Part shown: positions 19,655-29,362 of the stretch, piece after piece
Numbering within the stretch: the first letter of the stretch is position 1
Layout of the letters: every line of letters begins with the position of its first letter
Origin: Brumicola pallidula DSM 14239 = ACAM 615
GTDB taxonomy: Bacteria > Pseudomonadota > Gammaproteobacteria > Enterobacterales > Alteromonadaceae
Direction of reading: 5' to 3'
Length of the DNA: 64,000 nt
NCBI RefSeq assembly: GCF_000428905.1
Contig: NZ_KE386815.1
Location: 308,380 to 372,379, forward strand
Made by a program: the position numbers and the translations under genes
Notes under the pieces: generated by a model
Told to the model about the DNA's origin: nothing
The model's input: the letters and a program-made list of their open reading frames with translations, nothing else
The model's database searches: none

Positions 19655-20386
19655 ATGATCGCAAATAATGCCGAAGTAACAAATCCAATACAGGCTTGTA
19701 ATGATATATTTATTCGTCCCTCTGACGTGTTTAAAGCATTGTCATTGAAAGACAATTGGTCTTGGATACCTTTTATTCTTGTAGCCGTGATTTCTGCACT
19801 GCCAGCTTATCTTTATTTCGGGGTGGTCGATTATGACTGGTATATTGACACGCAATTGGCGCTAAGTATGCCTGACGCAAGCCCTGCAGAATTAGAAAAC
19901 ATGCGCTCACTTTCTGGCACGGGAGAGAGTGCGGCAGGTTTTGCTCTTTTTGGCGCTCCTGTATACCTTATCATGGTGTCCGCTGTTTTAGGACTGTATT
20001 ACACTTTAGTGACCAAAAACGATGAAAAAAGTATTCACAGTTTTTTTGATTGGTATGGCGCACAATGGTGGTTTATGATGCCTACGCTAATTGCTTCTGT
20101 TATATCATTAGGACTTATTTTATTGCTCGAACCGGGAGCACAGGTTTCTCAGTCTGTGTTATCACCCACTTCGCTGAGCTATATATTTGCTGTTGAGCCA
20201 AGCAATGAGTGGTTTAACTTTATGTCGTATTTACGAATTGAAACAATTTGGACCATATATTTGGGTGCGATTTGTTTACGACAGTGGACCAACTTCAGTA
20301 ATAAAAAATCCATTGTGTTTGCTGCAATTCCCAGTGTGATTATATTAACTATTTCGCTTATTTGGACCTTGAGTCAATTAAGTTAG
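19655..20386 (+). CDS. YIP1 family membrane protein
   Basis: This is a 243-residue inner-membrane protein with five predicted helices, the first at WIPFILVAVISALPAYLYF. The N-terminal line CNDIFIRPSDVFKALSLKDN is the Yip1-domain start seen in bacterial homologues, and the motif WYGAQWWFMMP and the C-terminal YLGAICLRQWTNFS fit the family. Function in bacteria is unknown. It is divergent from natA across about 220 bp and convergent with the DUF3025 gene. Confidence 0.8.
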   Translation: MIANNAEVTNPIQACNDIFIRPSDVFKALSLKDNWSWIPFILVAVISALPAYLYFGVVDYDWYIDTQLALSMPDASPAELENMRSLSGTGESAAGFALFGAPVYLIMVSAVLGLYYTLVTKNDEKSIHSFFDWYGAQWWFMMPTLIASVISLGLILLLEPGAQVSQSVLSPTSLSYIFAVEPSNEWFNFMSYLRIETIWTIYLGAICLRQWTNFSNKKSIVFAAIPSVIILTISLIWTLSQLS

Positions 20387-20467
20387 TCGCATTTTTGTGA
20401 ACTGTCTTTACACAATTAGCAACGGCTGCAAAGGTTGCAAAACCAGAAAGAAAACGATTAAAAGTGA

Positions 20468-21370
20468 TTACTCGACGACAACTTTATGTTGGCGTTTGGG
20501 CATAAAATATCTTTCATTTGCATAAAAGGCTGGATCTTGTTCACCATAGTGCCAATGTGGGATACCTAAAATGGGCAAGGGATAAAATGGTTTGTTAGTA
20601 AACAAGGTCTGATTGGTTTGAATATGCTGCACCAGCAAAGTATCTAAAAGTCGCGAACCAAGCAATGACATAAGCCCCTGTGTTGCGTGTTTTTCATCGA
20701 TTTGAATGAGTAAGACTTTACCCGTCAAGCCAACAAACGGTGTCAATAACATTTCCAGATTCGCGTGACCAAATACAACAGGCAGAATGCTGGTATGCCA
20801 CTTCTCTTTTAATTCGCAGAAAATTGTTGTCCACTGTTGTGTGTCGAACAAAAGGTTTAGCTTCGCGAATAATCGCGTTCCCGTTATAAATAAGACAATA
20901 CCGCACTCATCAAAATGTGTAATGTGATTTCGAGCCTTGGTTCTTGGATCTAAGCCATGTGTGTTTATTTCAGATATATGCAAACGATTTAGATAGGTTT
21001 TTGTTTGCGGGAATTGCAACCAAATAATGCCGTTAAAAAAGTCATGCCAACTTTCTCTGCGGGTTGGGATAGCATGGTCTTCAAATATGACCTGTTCATA
21101 ATACCGGCCGTCTTTTGGCATTGACTCTTGGCAAATAAAGCGTTTCCCCCAAGCAAGCACATTTATATTATTTTCGAAGCAAACTTGCATCTTTTCCAGT
21201 AAGTTAGCGTCCAATCTAGTAATATCGAGCTGAACTAAATTTTGCGCTGGAAACATTATCGAGAGTGCTGATAGTGGCGGACGCAAAAATGGCGATGGTG
21301 TTGAAGCGTTCAATGCAATAGCCTCATCGTTAAATTTATCAGGTAACACGTAATTTATATAGTGCCACAA
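20468..21370 (-). CDS. DUF3025 family protein
   Basis: The 300-residue protein shows the conserved segments of DUF3025: RRESWHDFFNGIIWLQFPQT (about residues 104-123), LDPRTKARNHITHFDECGIV and the C-terminal PILGIPHWHYGEQDP followed by FYANERYF. There is no signal peptide. The family is widespread in marine gammaproteobacteria and its function is unknown; the many His, Trp and Asp in these blocks hint at an enzyme. It stands alone, convergent with the Yip1 gene. Confidence 0.88.
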   Translation of the reverse strand: MWHYINYVLPDKFNDEAIALNASTPSPFLRPPLSALSIMFPAQNLVQLDITRLDANLLEKMQVCFENNINVLAWGKRFICQESMPKDGRYYEQVIFEDHAIPTRRESWHDFFNGIIWLQFPQTKTYLNRLHISEINTHGLDPRTKARNHITHFDECGIVLFITGTRLFAKLNLLFDTQQWTTIFCELKEKWHTSILPVVFGHANLEMLLTPFVGLTGKVLLIQIDEKHATQGLMSLLGSRLLDTLLVQHIQTNQTLFTNKPFYPLPILGIPHWHYGEQDPAFYANERYFMPKRQHKVVVE

Positions 21371-21481
21371 ATGTTTGTTCTATTACGTAACAAGTCTTGA
21401 TTATAATGTTCCACAACATTATGGTTTATTCCAATTACATTGTAAAAGACAATAAAATATTACTAATCACAAGGAACACAA

Positions 21482-23164
21482 ATGAAACTTCAGAAACGCC
21501 CCCTTACTTTAGCATTGTCTGCCGCTATCTTTGCCCTTGCCCTTACAGGCTGTTCAGGATCAGAACCCACTGCTGCAGAAGCCGCAGTTGCAGAGGCCGA
21601 GACGCTCAGCGTTGAAGATAACTTTGAGGCCGTTTATAAGGCTATTAGCGCTGATACGCTTAAACAGCATACAAAAATATTATCATCAGATGAATTTGAA
21701 GGTCGCTCGCCAACTACCGCGGGTGAAAAGAAAACCTTAGATTACCTCACCGCAGAATTAACCAAAGTAGGTTTTAAAGCAGGTAACGCGGGCAGCTTTT
21801 TTCAAGAAGTCAGCTTAATGCAAATTACTGCTGAGCCAGACATGACCCTCAATATGGGCGAAAACACATTTTCATATAAAGAAGATATGGTCGCTGGTTC
21901 AAAACGTGAAGTGTCCAAAGTTGATTTAGCCGATTCGGATATTGTTTTTCTTGGCTACGGTGTAAATGCGCCAGAATACCAATGGAATGACTATGAAGAC
22001 GTCGATGTAAAAGGTAAAACAGTGATTGTTTTAGTTAACGACCCAGGCTATGCCAGTCCAGAAAGTGAGCTTTTTCAGGGCTCAACAATGACTTATTACG
22101 GCCGGTGGACCTATAAATATGAAGAAGCTAGCCGTCAAGGTGCTGCAGCAGTATTCATAGTACATGAGACCGCCCCAGCCTCTTATGATTGGTCTGTTGT
22201 GGCAAATAGCTGGAGTGGGCCACAGTATGGCTTAGTCACAGCAGACGGTGGCGCAAGTCGAGTTGCTGTTGAAGGTTGGATTTCACGTGACGCTGCGGTG
22301 AAAATTTTCGCTGACGCAGGCTTGGATTTTGACCAACAAAAAGATTTTGCAGCGCAAGGTTCATATTCTGTTGCATTAAATAAGAAGGCATCTGTTACCG
22401 TCAAAAATGATTTTAAAAAATCAAAAAGTTATAATGTCTTCGCCACTTTAACGGGCAGTGAAAGACCTGATGAGCATATTATTTACACTGCTCACTGGGA
22501 CCACTTAGGCAAAGATGAAAGTAAAGAAGGTGATCAGATATATAATGGCGCGCATGACAATGCAACTGGAACCGCCGCAATTCTCGCCATGACTGAAGCC
22601 TTTGCTAGCTTAGACAAAAAACCAAAACGCTCGGTTAGTGTGTTGATAGTAACGGCTGAGGAACAAGGCCTTTTAGGGTCAAAGTACTATGCTGAAAACC
22701 CAATTATCGCGCTTGATAAAACCGTCGCTAATATTAATATGGATGCTATGAATGTACTAGGAAGAACTAAGGATGTTGCTGTCGTTGGCATGGGTAAATC
22801 AGATCTTGAAGCGGATCTTAAAAAAGCGGCTAAGCGTCAGGGTCGAGTATTAACTCAAGAAGATAATCCTGGTGCTGGGATTTATTATCGTTCTGATCAC
22901 TTTAGTTTTGCTAAAGTCGGTATTCCGGCGCTTTACGCAAAAGGTGGCAGTGAGCCAATTGATGAAGCAACCGCCGAATACCGTAAGAGGACGAACTTGA
23001 TAGTTCGCGGCTGTTACCATCAAGTCTGCGACCAATTCCGTGAAAATTGGGATTTTGGTGGTGTTAAAGAAGACACTCAAATGTTGTTTGAAGTGGGTTA
23101 TGACATAGCCAACTCTGATGCATGGCCGCAGTGGTCAGCAACAAGTGAGTTCCAACGCAAATAA
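21482..23164 (+). CDS. M28 family zinc aminopeptidase, lipoprotein with PA domain
   Basis: A lipobox LTGC puts the lipid-modified Cys at residue 24, so the enzyme is membrane-anchored in the periplasm. A PA (protease-associated) domain covers about 110-300. The M28 core follows with its co-catalytic zinc site: H338 in AHWDHLG, D359 in GAHDNATG, E394 in TAEEQG (general base E393), D421 in NINMDAMN and H473 in YRSDHFSFAKVGIPA. It should remove N-terminal residues from peptides. Length is 560. The ribosome binding site is AAGGA, and a hairpin terminator follows the stop. Confidence 0.93.
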   Translation: MKLQKRPLTLALSAAIFALALTGCSGSEPTAAEAAVAEAETLSVEDNFEAVYKAISADTLKQHTKILSSDEFEGRSPTTAGEKKTLDYLTAELTKVGFKAGNAGSFFQEVSLMQITAEPDMTLNMGENTFSYKEDMVAGSKREVSKVDLADSDIVFLGYGVNAPEYQWNDYEDVDVKGKTVIVLVNDPGYASPESELFQGSTMTYYGRWTYKYEEASRQGAAAVFIVHETAPASYDWSVVANSWSGPQYGLVTADGGASRVAVEGWISRDAAVKIFADAGLDFDQQKDFAAQGSYSVALNKKASVTVKNDFKKSKSYNVFATLTGSERPDEHIIYTAHWDHLGKDESKEGDQIYNGAHDNATGTAAILAMTEAFASLDKKPKRSVSVLIVTAEEQGLLGSKYYAENPIIALDKTVANINMDAMNVLGRTKDVAVVGMGKSDLEADLKKAAKRQGRVLTQEDNPGAGIYYRSDHFSFAKVGIPALYAKGGSEPIDEATAEYRKRTNLIVRGCYHQVCDQFRENWDFGGVKEDTQMLFEVGYDIANSDAWPQWSATSEFQRK

Positions 23165-23189
23165 CAAATAAGTTTTACCGCATGAACTA

Positions 23190-23217
23190 AATAGCCTCTT
23201 TTGGGGCTATTTTTTTG
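23190..23217 (+). terminator. Terminator after the M28 peptidase gene
   Basis: A GC-containing stem AATAGCC / GGCTATT is followed directly by a run of seven T. It lies about 25 bp after the stop codon. Confidence 0.85.
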
Positions 23218-23607
23218 TCAGTGATGCTTAGCGGTGGATCCGGCGCTGGTAGGTTCGGCTTTAGTGGTATTGATAGTGGCTTGCTTAAAAATAGTGCTTA
23301 GCTATTGTTATTTTACTTATTTTGCTTATTTTGCTTATTTTGCTTATTTTGGCAAAAACATTACTTTACTATTCTGTTGTGCTTCTACTGCAATTTAAAT
23401 TACGAATTGCGTAATAATCTTAATAACAGCAACTAATTATGCTTTTCTCCTAGAAAATACTTGCATTTTCTACTCAAAATGGCACATTCACCACAAAGGT
23501 AAATTGAATAATAATAAACGCGAACATAAGTTCCACATACCTACCTTATTATCGACAGAAAACGATAACCCAATCCAATAACCTAGCAAGAAAAGGCGAA
23601 ACAACCT
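23218..23607. other. Intergenic, about 390 bp, upstream of asnB
   Basis: No gene is visible. It contains a short 9-bp tandem repeat (see 23316) and the asnB leader; AGAAAAGG some 13 nt before the ATG is the likely ribosome binding region. Confidence 0.5.
23316..23351. repeat. 9-bp tandem repeat, four exact copies
   Basis: CTTATTTTG is repeated four times without error, followed by a fifth partial unit. This looks like a slippage-prone microsatellite in front of asnB. Confidence 0.9.
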
Positions 23608-25284
23608 ATGTGTGGTATTTTCGGTATCCTTGATATCAAAACTGATGTGTCAGAGTTGCGCACGCAAGCACTCGAATTATCAAAATTATTACGCCATCGT
23701 GGCCCAGACTGGTCAGGTATTTGGCATAATGACAATACGATTTTATGTCATGAAAGACTCGCGATTGTTGACGTCGACACGGGCGCTCAGCCTCTAATCA
23801 GTAGCAATGGTAATCAGGTATTAGCCGTTAATGGCGAAATTTATAATCATAAGGACTTAGCGTCTAAACTAACCACTCCGTATGACTTTCAAACCAAATC
23901 AGATTGCGAAATCATCATTCCGCTGTATCAGCAAGAAGGGGTGGGTTTCATTGACAAATTGGAAGGTATGTTTTCTTTTGTTCTTTATGATCAAGAGAAT
24001 AACACCTACCTTATCGCTCGTGACCATATGGGTATTATTCCGTTATATACCGGTTTTGATGAGTTCGGTAACTTCTATGTTGCTTCAGAAATGAAAGCCC
24101 TTGTTCCTGTTTGTAAGACAGTACAAGAGTTCCCACCGGGGCATTATCTAAGCAGCACTGACGGCAAGCTGGTTAAATATTATGAGCGAGATTGGATGTC
24201 GTATGAGAATGTTAAAGACAATGAAACAAACCTAGATGATTTAAAGGTTGCATTTGAAAAGGCGGTTAAGTCTCACCTCATGTCAGATGTACCTTATGCG
24301 GTGTTGCTTTCGGGCGGTTTAGATTCATCATTAGTCTCTGCGGTCGCAGCCAGATATGTTGCCAAACGTGTTGAAGACGAAGACAAGAGCGATGCTTGGT
24401 GGCCTCGTTTGCACTCATTTGCTGTCGGCCTTGAGGGCGCACCTGATTTAATTGCAGCTAAGAAAGTAGCGAATATGATCGGTACAGTGCATCACGAAAT
24501 TCATTTTACAATTCAGGAAGGCCTAGATGCTATTCGTGATGTTATTTATCACTTAGAAACATACGATACGACGACTATTCGTGCTGCAACGCCGATGTAT
24601 TTGATGACTAGAAAAATCAAAGCTATGGGGATCAAAATGGTGTTGTCTGGCGAAGGCGCTGATGAAATATTTGGTGGTTATTTATATTTCCACAAAGCGC
24701 CTAATGCCAAAGAGTTACATGAAGAAACGGTACGCAAACTTGATCGCTTGCACCTGTTTGATTGCGCTCGTGCAAACAAATCTACCTCCGCTTGGGGAGT
24801 TGAAGCACGCGTACCTTTCCTAGACAAAAACTTCATGGATGTTGCTATGCGTCTAAATCCACAAGATAAAATGTGTATTAATGGCCGTATGGAAAAATGG
24901 ATATTGAGAAAAGCCTTTGATGACGAAACATATCTTCCAGCTGAAGTATTATGGCGTCAAAAAGAACAATTTGGCGATGGTGTAGGTTATTCGTGGATTG
25001 ACTCAATTCGTGAATTTGTTGAGCTCGAAGTATCTGACCAACAGTTAGCAACCGCCCAATTCCGTTTCCCCATCAATACACCGGATACGAAAGAGGGTTA
25101 TTACTACCGCACTATCTTTGAAGATTACTTCCCTCAAGAAAGTGCCGCTAAATGCGTTCCAAGCGGTAAATCAATCGCCTGCAGCACAGTTGAAGCTCTC
25201 GAGTGGGATGAAAGCTTTAAAGCCTCAGCAGACCCCTCTGGTCGCTCAATGAAGTCTATTCATAGTGGTGAGTTTAAAGGTTAA
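23608..25284 (+). CDS. asnB: Asparagine synthase B, glutamine-hydrolysing
   Basis: AsnB converts aspartate, glutamine and ATP to asparagine. After Met removal, Cys2 of MCGIFGI is the glutaminase nucleophile. The N-terminal amidotransferase domain (residues 2-200) has RHRGPDWSG and NGEIYNH. The synthetase PP-loop is LLSGGLDSSLVSAV (about 230-243), and SGEGADEIFGGYLYFH and the Arg-rich RVPFLDK follow. Length is 558, as expected (E. coli 554). A terminator follows that overlaps the next convergent gene. Confidence 0.97.
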   Translation: MCGIFGILDIKTDVSELRTQALELSKLLRHRGPDWSGIWHNDNTILCHERLAIVDVDTGAQPLISSNGNQVLAVNGEIYNHKDLASKLTTPYDFQTKSDCEIIIPLYQQEGVGFIDKLEGMFSFVLYDQENNTYLIARDHMGIIPLYTGFDEFGNFYVASEMKALVPVCKTVQEFPPGHYLSSTDGKLVKYYERDWMSYENVKDNETNLDDLKVAFEKAVKSHLMSDVPYAVLLSGGLDSSLVSAVAARYVAKRVEDEDKSDAWWPRLHSFAVGLEGAPDLIAAKKVANMIGTVHHEIHFTIQEGLDAIRDVIYHLETYDTTTIRAATPMYLMTRKIKAMGIKMVLSGEGADEIFGGYLYFHKAPNAKELHEETVRKLDRLHLFDCARANKSTSAWGVEARVPFLDKNFMDVAMRLNPQDKMCINGRMEKWILRKAFDDETYLPAEVLWRQKEQFGDGVGYSWIDSIREFVELEVSDQQLATAQFRFPINTPDTKEGYYYRTIFEDYFPQESAAKCVPSGKSIACSTVEALEWDESFKASADPSGRSMKSIHSGEFKG

Positions 25285-25313
25285 CTGCAAACGTCACTGT
25301 GATAAATTAGGTG

Positions 25314-25342
25314 AAGCGACTTTAATTAGTCGCTTTTTTTTT
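25314..25342. terminator. Terminator of asnB, overlapping the end of the convergent gene
   Basis: The stem AAGCGAC / GTCGCTT has an 8-nt loop and is followed by nine T on the plus strand. The stop codon of the leftward gene (25322-25324) lies in the loop and its last codons form the right arm and T-run. Confidence 0.85.
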
Positions 25343-26212
25343 GCCTTCAAACTGTCCGGGTGTATACCAATACTTAGACTCAGAGACAGGCGTCTTTATC
25401 GGTAAAAGTGGATTATCTAATTCAAAATAGGTAATTTTATCTAATGCTAACCGTTCTAGCATATCACCGTGATATTCATAGAATAATTCATCAAAGCTGC
25501 CATCTTCAATTGCTCGTTCCAAGCCAACTTCTATCAACCGAGCCAAAGTAACATTTCGTTTATTGACGAAAAAATACATTGCAGCTCTGTATTGTAGAGC
25601 AATCCCCTCTTTCAACCTAATGTCTGGGTCGGCTCCTTCCTGACGCAGTTCAGTCAACGCTTCTATAACAGATAAAGGATAAAAATCAGCTTGCTGGCGC
25701 GATAATAAACTCGCAGCCTCGGACCGATTCTGGGCACCTAATACATTAAAACCATTGGCTTGCAGGATTTTAGTATCCGGCCAATCAATACCCTGAACCG
25801 GAGCATAAACCAGTAGATCGCCTAGACTAGTCAATTCTTTCCTGTAAAACGGCTTATTTTTATGTGTCAACATCACCCGCCAACCAATTAATCCTTTGGC
25901 AATAGGTATACGAATTGGTAGCAAATCATCTTCGCGTTGACGATCCGTCGTACTCCAAACAACATTAACCTCAATATTCTCACGTAACTTTCGAAGCGCT
26001 TTTGATTGATATTTAATACGTTGAGAAGCGACCATTGTGTAACGCACGCCGGTTTTTTCAAGCGCTAATTTCAGAAGGGCTTCTGGATATTTATGCCGTT
26101 CATCACCATCGTATAGAGAACCTGGGTAAGTAACGACCCATGTTGCGGCGTTCGTAGCTGCACAAGAACATAAGAGTACCATTGCCAATATTATGCTTGC
26201 AATACGCTCCAT
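25322..26212 (-). CDS. Periplasmic solute-binding-like protein (SBP family 3 type)
   Basis: The start MERIASIILAMVLL is chosen because it gives a normal signal peptide (cleavage near CAATNA-A); the longer frame to 26257 adds 15 residues without a better signal. The rest resembles a type II periplasmic binding protein: TWVVTYPGSLYDGDERHKYP, VVWSTTDRQREDDLLPIRIP, a two-lobe pattern and the C-terminal LIEVGLERAIEDGSFDELF. Related marine proteins are single, unattached to permeases, and often sense or capture unknown ligands. The length is 296. Its stop codon lies inside the asnB terminator. Confidence 0.75.
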   Translation of the reverse strand: MERIASIILAMVLLCSCAATNAATWVVTYPGSLYDGDERHKYPEALLKLALEKTGVRYTMVASQRIKYQSKALRKLRENIEVNVVWSTTDRQREDDLLPIRIPIAKGLIGWRVMLTHKNKPFYRKELTSLGDLLVYAPVQGIDWPDTKILQANGFNVLGAQNRSEAASLLSRQQADFYPLSVIEALTELRQEGADPDIRLKEGIALQYRAAMYFFVNKRNVTLARLIEVGLERAIEDGSFDELFYEYHGDMLERLALDKITYFELDNPLLPIKTPVSESKYWYTPGQFEGKKKATN

Positions 26213-26405
26213 AGAAACAGATTTTATGCTGGTTAACGCTGAATACTTATTTGTCATTCAAGACCACCACAATAATCTTGAGAGTTTGGTCAACGTCACA
26301 GGCTAGAAGTGTTGTACCCGTATCATTTGAAAACTGATACTCGTCGATATACTTATCCATTGTTTCTCCGATTAAGTGCCATAGTCATACTTAAAAATCA
26401 AATAG

Positions 26406-27080
26406 CTATTCTAAGCCGATAAACTTATGCATTTGCAATGAAAGTCGCCAATTGCGTTGAATACACGTTTTGACTGCTAAATCTGTGGCTCGTTTTTGCT
26501 GACTAATGGGTTGTAAATAAATTAGCGGCAACGCATTTTGGTCCATAGATGCTAATAATAAATCTAGCTCATCTACGTGTTTTTGCATAGCGACAGGGTG
26601 TTTTATTTCATTCGCTCTTGCCAATGCGTCATCTCGCATCTTATAGCCACCTTGCATATTTATTTTTGGCGAGACAGTAACCCACGTGTCTTTACTGGTG
26701 TGGATTTCAAATGTCCCACTCGTTTCTATTTGGGTCGAAAATCCTTTACTATGTGCTTGTTTAGTGAACTCGGTTAAGTCATACATACAAGGCTCACCGC
26801 CGGTCAAAACGATGTGTTTAGCGACATAACCTTGTTTATCAAAAAGCGCAAATAACGAGTCCTCATTTGCAGAAAACCACTGTGAAGACTCTTCATTTTG
26901 TTGCATTATAGTGTCTGGCGTCGTTTCGCGTTCTAAGCTGATTTCCCACGTGTGTTTTGTGTCGCACCAAGAGCAACCAACGGGACAACCTTGGAGCCTC
27001 ACGAATATTGACGGCACCCCAGTAAACGAGCCTTCGCCTTGAAGTGACTCAAATACTTCGTTTACTTTCAAGTTTTTCAC
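26406..27080 (-). CDS. queE: 7-carboxy-7-deazaguanine synthase
   Basis: QueE is a radical SAM enzyme that rearranges 6-carboxy-tetrahydropterin into 7-carboxy-7-deazaguanine on the way to queuosine. The cluster motif is CPVGCSWC (CxxxCxxC, residues 32-39), preceded by ESLQGEGSFTGVPSIFVRLQ. The SAM region VLTGGEPCMYDL and the C-terminal LSLQMHKFIGLE are typical. Length is 224. It is divergent from queC across 89 bp, so the two pathway genes may share a control region. Confidence 0.95.
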   Translation of the reverse strand: MKNLKVNEVFESLQGEGSFTGVPSIFVRLQGCPVGCSWCDTKHTWEISLERETTPDTIMQQNEESSQWFSANEDSLFALFDKQGYVAKHIVLTGGEPCMYDLTEFTKQAHSKGFSTQIETSGTFEIHTSKDTWVTVSPKINMQGGYKMRDDALARANEIKHPVAMQKHVDELDLLLASMDQNALPLIYLQPISQQKRATDLAVKTCIQRNWRLSLQMHKFIGLE

Positions 27081-27169
27081 AATAACAACCTATTTCTTAT
27101 TCAAATACAGTTGGGATTTTAGCAGGGATCGCTTAGAATCAGCACCGTTTTTTTAAAGGAGAATGACAA

Positions 27170-27829
27170 ATGTCAGCGAAAGTCGTCGTCATCTATTCAG
27201 GCGGTATGGATTCATATACTGTCCTAAACAAAGCCATGCAGCAAGGATACGATGTGCATGCGGTATCTTTCAACTATGGACAAAGACATAGTAAAGAATT
27301 ACTTTTCGCAAAAAAAGTTTGTGAACAACACAATATTGAGCATAAAGTGGTAGACATTAGTTCAATAAATCAGCTGATCGGAGGTTCCGCACTTACTGAT
27401 GATATTGATGTTCCCCAGGGCCATTACCAAGAAGAGAGTATGAAAACCACCGTGGTTCCGAATCGCAACATGATCATGTTGTCAATGGCGGTAGGTTATG
27501 CGGTTTCTATCGAAGCAGAAGCGGTGTATTTCGGCGCTCACTCAGGTGACCATGCTATTTACCCTGATTGCAGAACTGAGTTCGTTGATGCAATGAATGA
27601 CGTATGTAAAATTGCAAACTATCAAGCGGTTGAAGTAAGAGCTCCTTATTTGGCTGCTAGTAAAACTGATATTCTCAGGGAAGGCTTGGCAATGGACTTG
27701 GACTATAATGACACCTGGACTTGCTACAACGGTCAAGACAAGGCATGCGGCAAATGCGGTGCTTGCCAAGAGAGACTAGAAGCATTTTCTGAAAACAATA
27801 CTATCGACCCTATTGACTATCAAAACTAA
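27170..27829 (+). CDS. queC: 7-cyano-7-deazaguanine synthase
   Basis: QueC turns 7-carboxy-7-deazaguanine into preQ0 with ammonia and ATP. The PP-loop is [14 protein letters not shown] (residues 8-21), and the zinc ligands are in [19 protein letters not shown] near the C-terminus. [10 protein letters not shown] and VPNRNMIML are conserved. Length 219 is slightly short of E. coli (231). The ribosome binding site AAAGGAG lies 7 nt before the ATG. A strong terminator follows. Confidence 0.95.
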   Translation: MSAKVVVIYSGGMDSYTVLNKAMQQGYDVHAVSFNYGQRHSKELLFAKKVCEQHNIEHKVVDISSINQLIGGSALTDDIDVPQGHYQEESMKTTVVPNRNMIMLSMAVGYAVSIEAEAVYFGAHSGDHAIYPDCRTEFVDAMNDVCKIANYQAVEVRAPYLAASKTDILREGLAMDLDYNDTWTCYNGQDKACGKCGACQERLEAFSENNTIDPIDYQN

Positions 27830-27870
27830 AAAAACCTCTGTTAGCGTTTTTCACTAACAGAGGTTTTTCT
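27830..27870 (+). terminator. Terminator of queC
   Basis: A long stem AAACCTCTGTTAG / CTAACAGAGGTTT with an 8-nt loop and A-run/T-run flanks starts at the queC stop codon. It could serve the convergent LysR gene too. Confidence 0.9.
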
Positions 27871-27903
27871 TATTGTCTAAATATCAAGCGCTGCGACAGT
27901 TGG

Positions 27904-28833
27904 CTACTTCTGGCTTTCAAAAACAAAGTATTCTAGTTCTTTAATACAATGCCTTAATACGGGGTTAAGTCTTGTATTTTTTCCGTTCATCACGAATAAC
28001 TCGTGACTAAATTCAAACAATGAGCCCTTGCAAATTGGAACGAGACCAGTCGCTGCACCTTGTTCTTTGGCAATGTAATCCGGCAATAAACCAACATATT
28101 CTCCGGTCATGACAGCGGCCATGCAAACGTCATATGAATCTGAGAATGTTTGAATAGCGAGTCTTTTTTCACCGCTAATATAATTAACTGATGACAAACC
28201 GGACATACCAATAGCAGGGAAATCTTCAATTCTAACATTGTCGGGTAGCGCATCCGCTTCGCGATATTTTGCTAGTGTATGGGTCGGCGAGCAGTATAAA
28301 CGTCCCTTGCACTGAACGCCCGTAGAATGGAAGGTAACCGACTCGGGCTTAACCATGTCATAGGTAGATAACACCAAATGACATTCGCCCGAAAGTGCAA
28401 CATGTTCAACTTCATTATATAAACGGGTTTGAATGTTGACATGAATGTCGTCAAATTTCTTCATTGTACTCTTAACCGCTTTACTCACCGCTAGTTGCAT
28501 TGATGTAGCTAAACCAGCCATTAATACCAAAGTGATATGACCACTGTAGTCATCATGTAGGCTTTTTAAGTTAAATACGAAGTTATCAAACGCGTTGAAG
28601 ATACGCTTGGTTTCTTGAAAAACGACTTCACCTTCTTTTGTCATTTGAAATCCACCACGACCGCGGTGGCACAAAACAAGGTCGAGTCTTTCTTCCAATT
28701 TCTTTATAGCAGCACTGATGTTAGGCCGCTGCATTCGAAGCACAGGCTCCGCAGCAGTAAAGCCATTGCAAGAAGCAACAGCATAAAACACACGCAACAA
28801 TTTGATATCAGATTCTTGTAAACGATTTAACAT
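27904..28833 (-). CDS. LysR family transcriptional regulator
   Basis: The N-terminal winged helix is typical (LLRVFYAVASCNGFTAAEPV, then RPNISAAIKKLEERLDLVL, residues 12-55). The effector domain follows (HITLVLMAGLATSMQLAVSK and GEYVGLLPDYIAKEQGAATG). Length is 309. No divergent target is adjacent: the region upstream is 530 bp with no gene on the other strand. The ligand is unknown. Confidence 0.92.
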   Translation of the reverse strand: MLNRLQESDIKLLRVFYAVASCNGFTAAEPVLRMQRPNISAAIKKLEERLDLVLCHRGRGGFQMTKEGEVVFQETKRIFNAFDNFVFNLKSLHDDYSGHITLVLMAGLATSMQLAVSKAVKSTMKKFDDIHVNIQTRLYNEVEHVALSGECHLVLSTYDMVKPESVTFHSTGVQCKGRLYCSPTHTLAKYREADALPDNVRIEDFPAIGMSGLSSVNYISGEKRLAIQTFSDSYDVCMAAVMTGEYVGLLPDYIAKEQGAATGLVPICKGSLFEFSHELFVMNGKNTRLNPVLRHCIKELEYFVFESQK

Positions 28834-29362
28834 ATATCCACCGCATTAGGTATATTTGCTCATACTACTTTTCGACATCTTATGCAAAGTTTCTGCGTTT
28901 TACAATCAATTTGTTATTGATTTGTATAACTTTTCGACCTTTGACAATAATTGTCCATATAAATATCGTATAAATATGAGATAAATCAGCTCATGAGCGA
29001 CACGTTAATTTGCTCATATTTATCCGTAAATGAGTAGTTTTGATACACAAAACCACCTACCGTCCTTGCTAGCGCCGATGCACCGACAATGTTTCTTACA
29101 AGCAACTGTTAATCACGCAACGTCGTTTCTCGCATAGCGCTTATATATCGGTCTGAATATATACAACTGTATCGCTCGCACATCTCTTGTTTGTGCTAAC
29201 TTTCTTTACAATAAATATAATACATTAAACAGTTTACCTTTCAAGCTACTTAGTGCGAAGCTAGATTCGAGTTATTTATTTTATCGATATTTTACTCTTT
29301 GTTACACCGTCAACTATGTCACAAAGGCCGCAGGCGACCACGTTGAACTGAACAATCACCAC
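28834..29362. other. Intergenic, 529 bp, no gene seen
   Basis: The stretch is AT-rich between the LysR start and the uvrB stop. I see a run of short direct repeats (ATAAATAT, ATCGTATAAATATGAG) near 28955-28985 but no ORF, RNA gene or clear SOS box. Confidence 0.4.
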
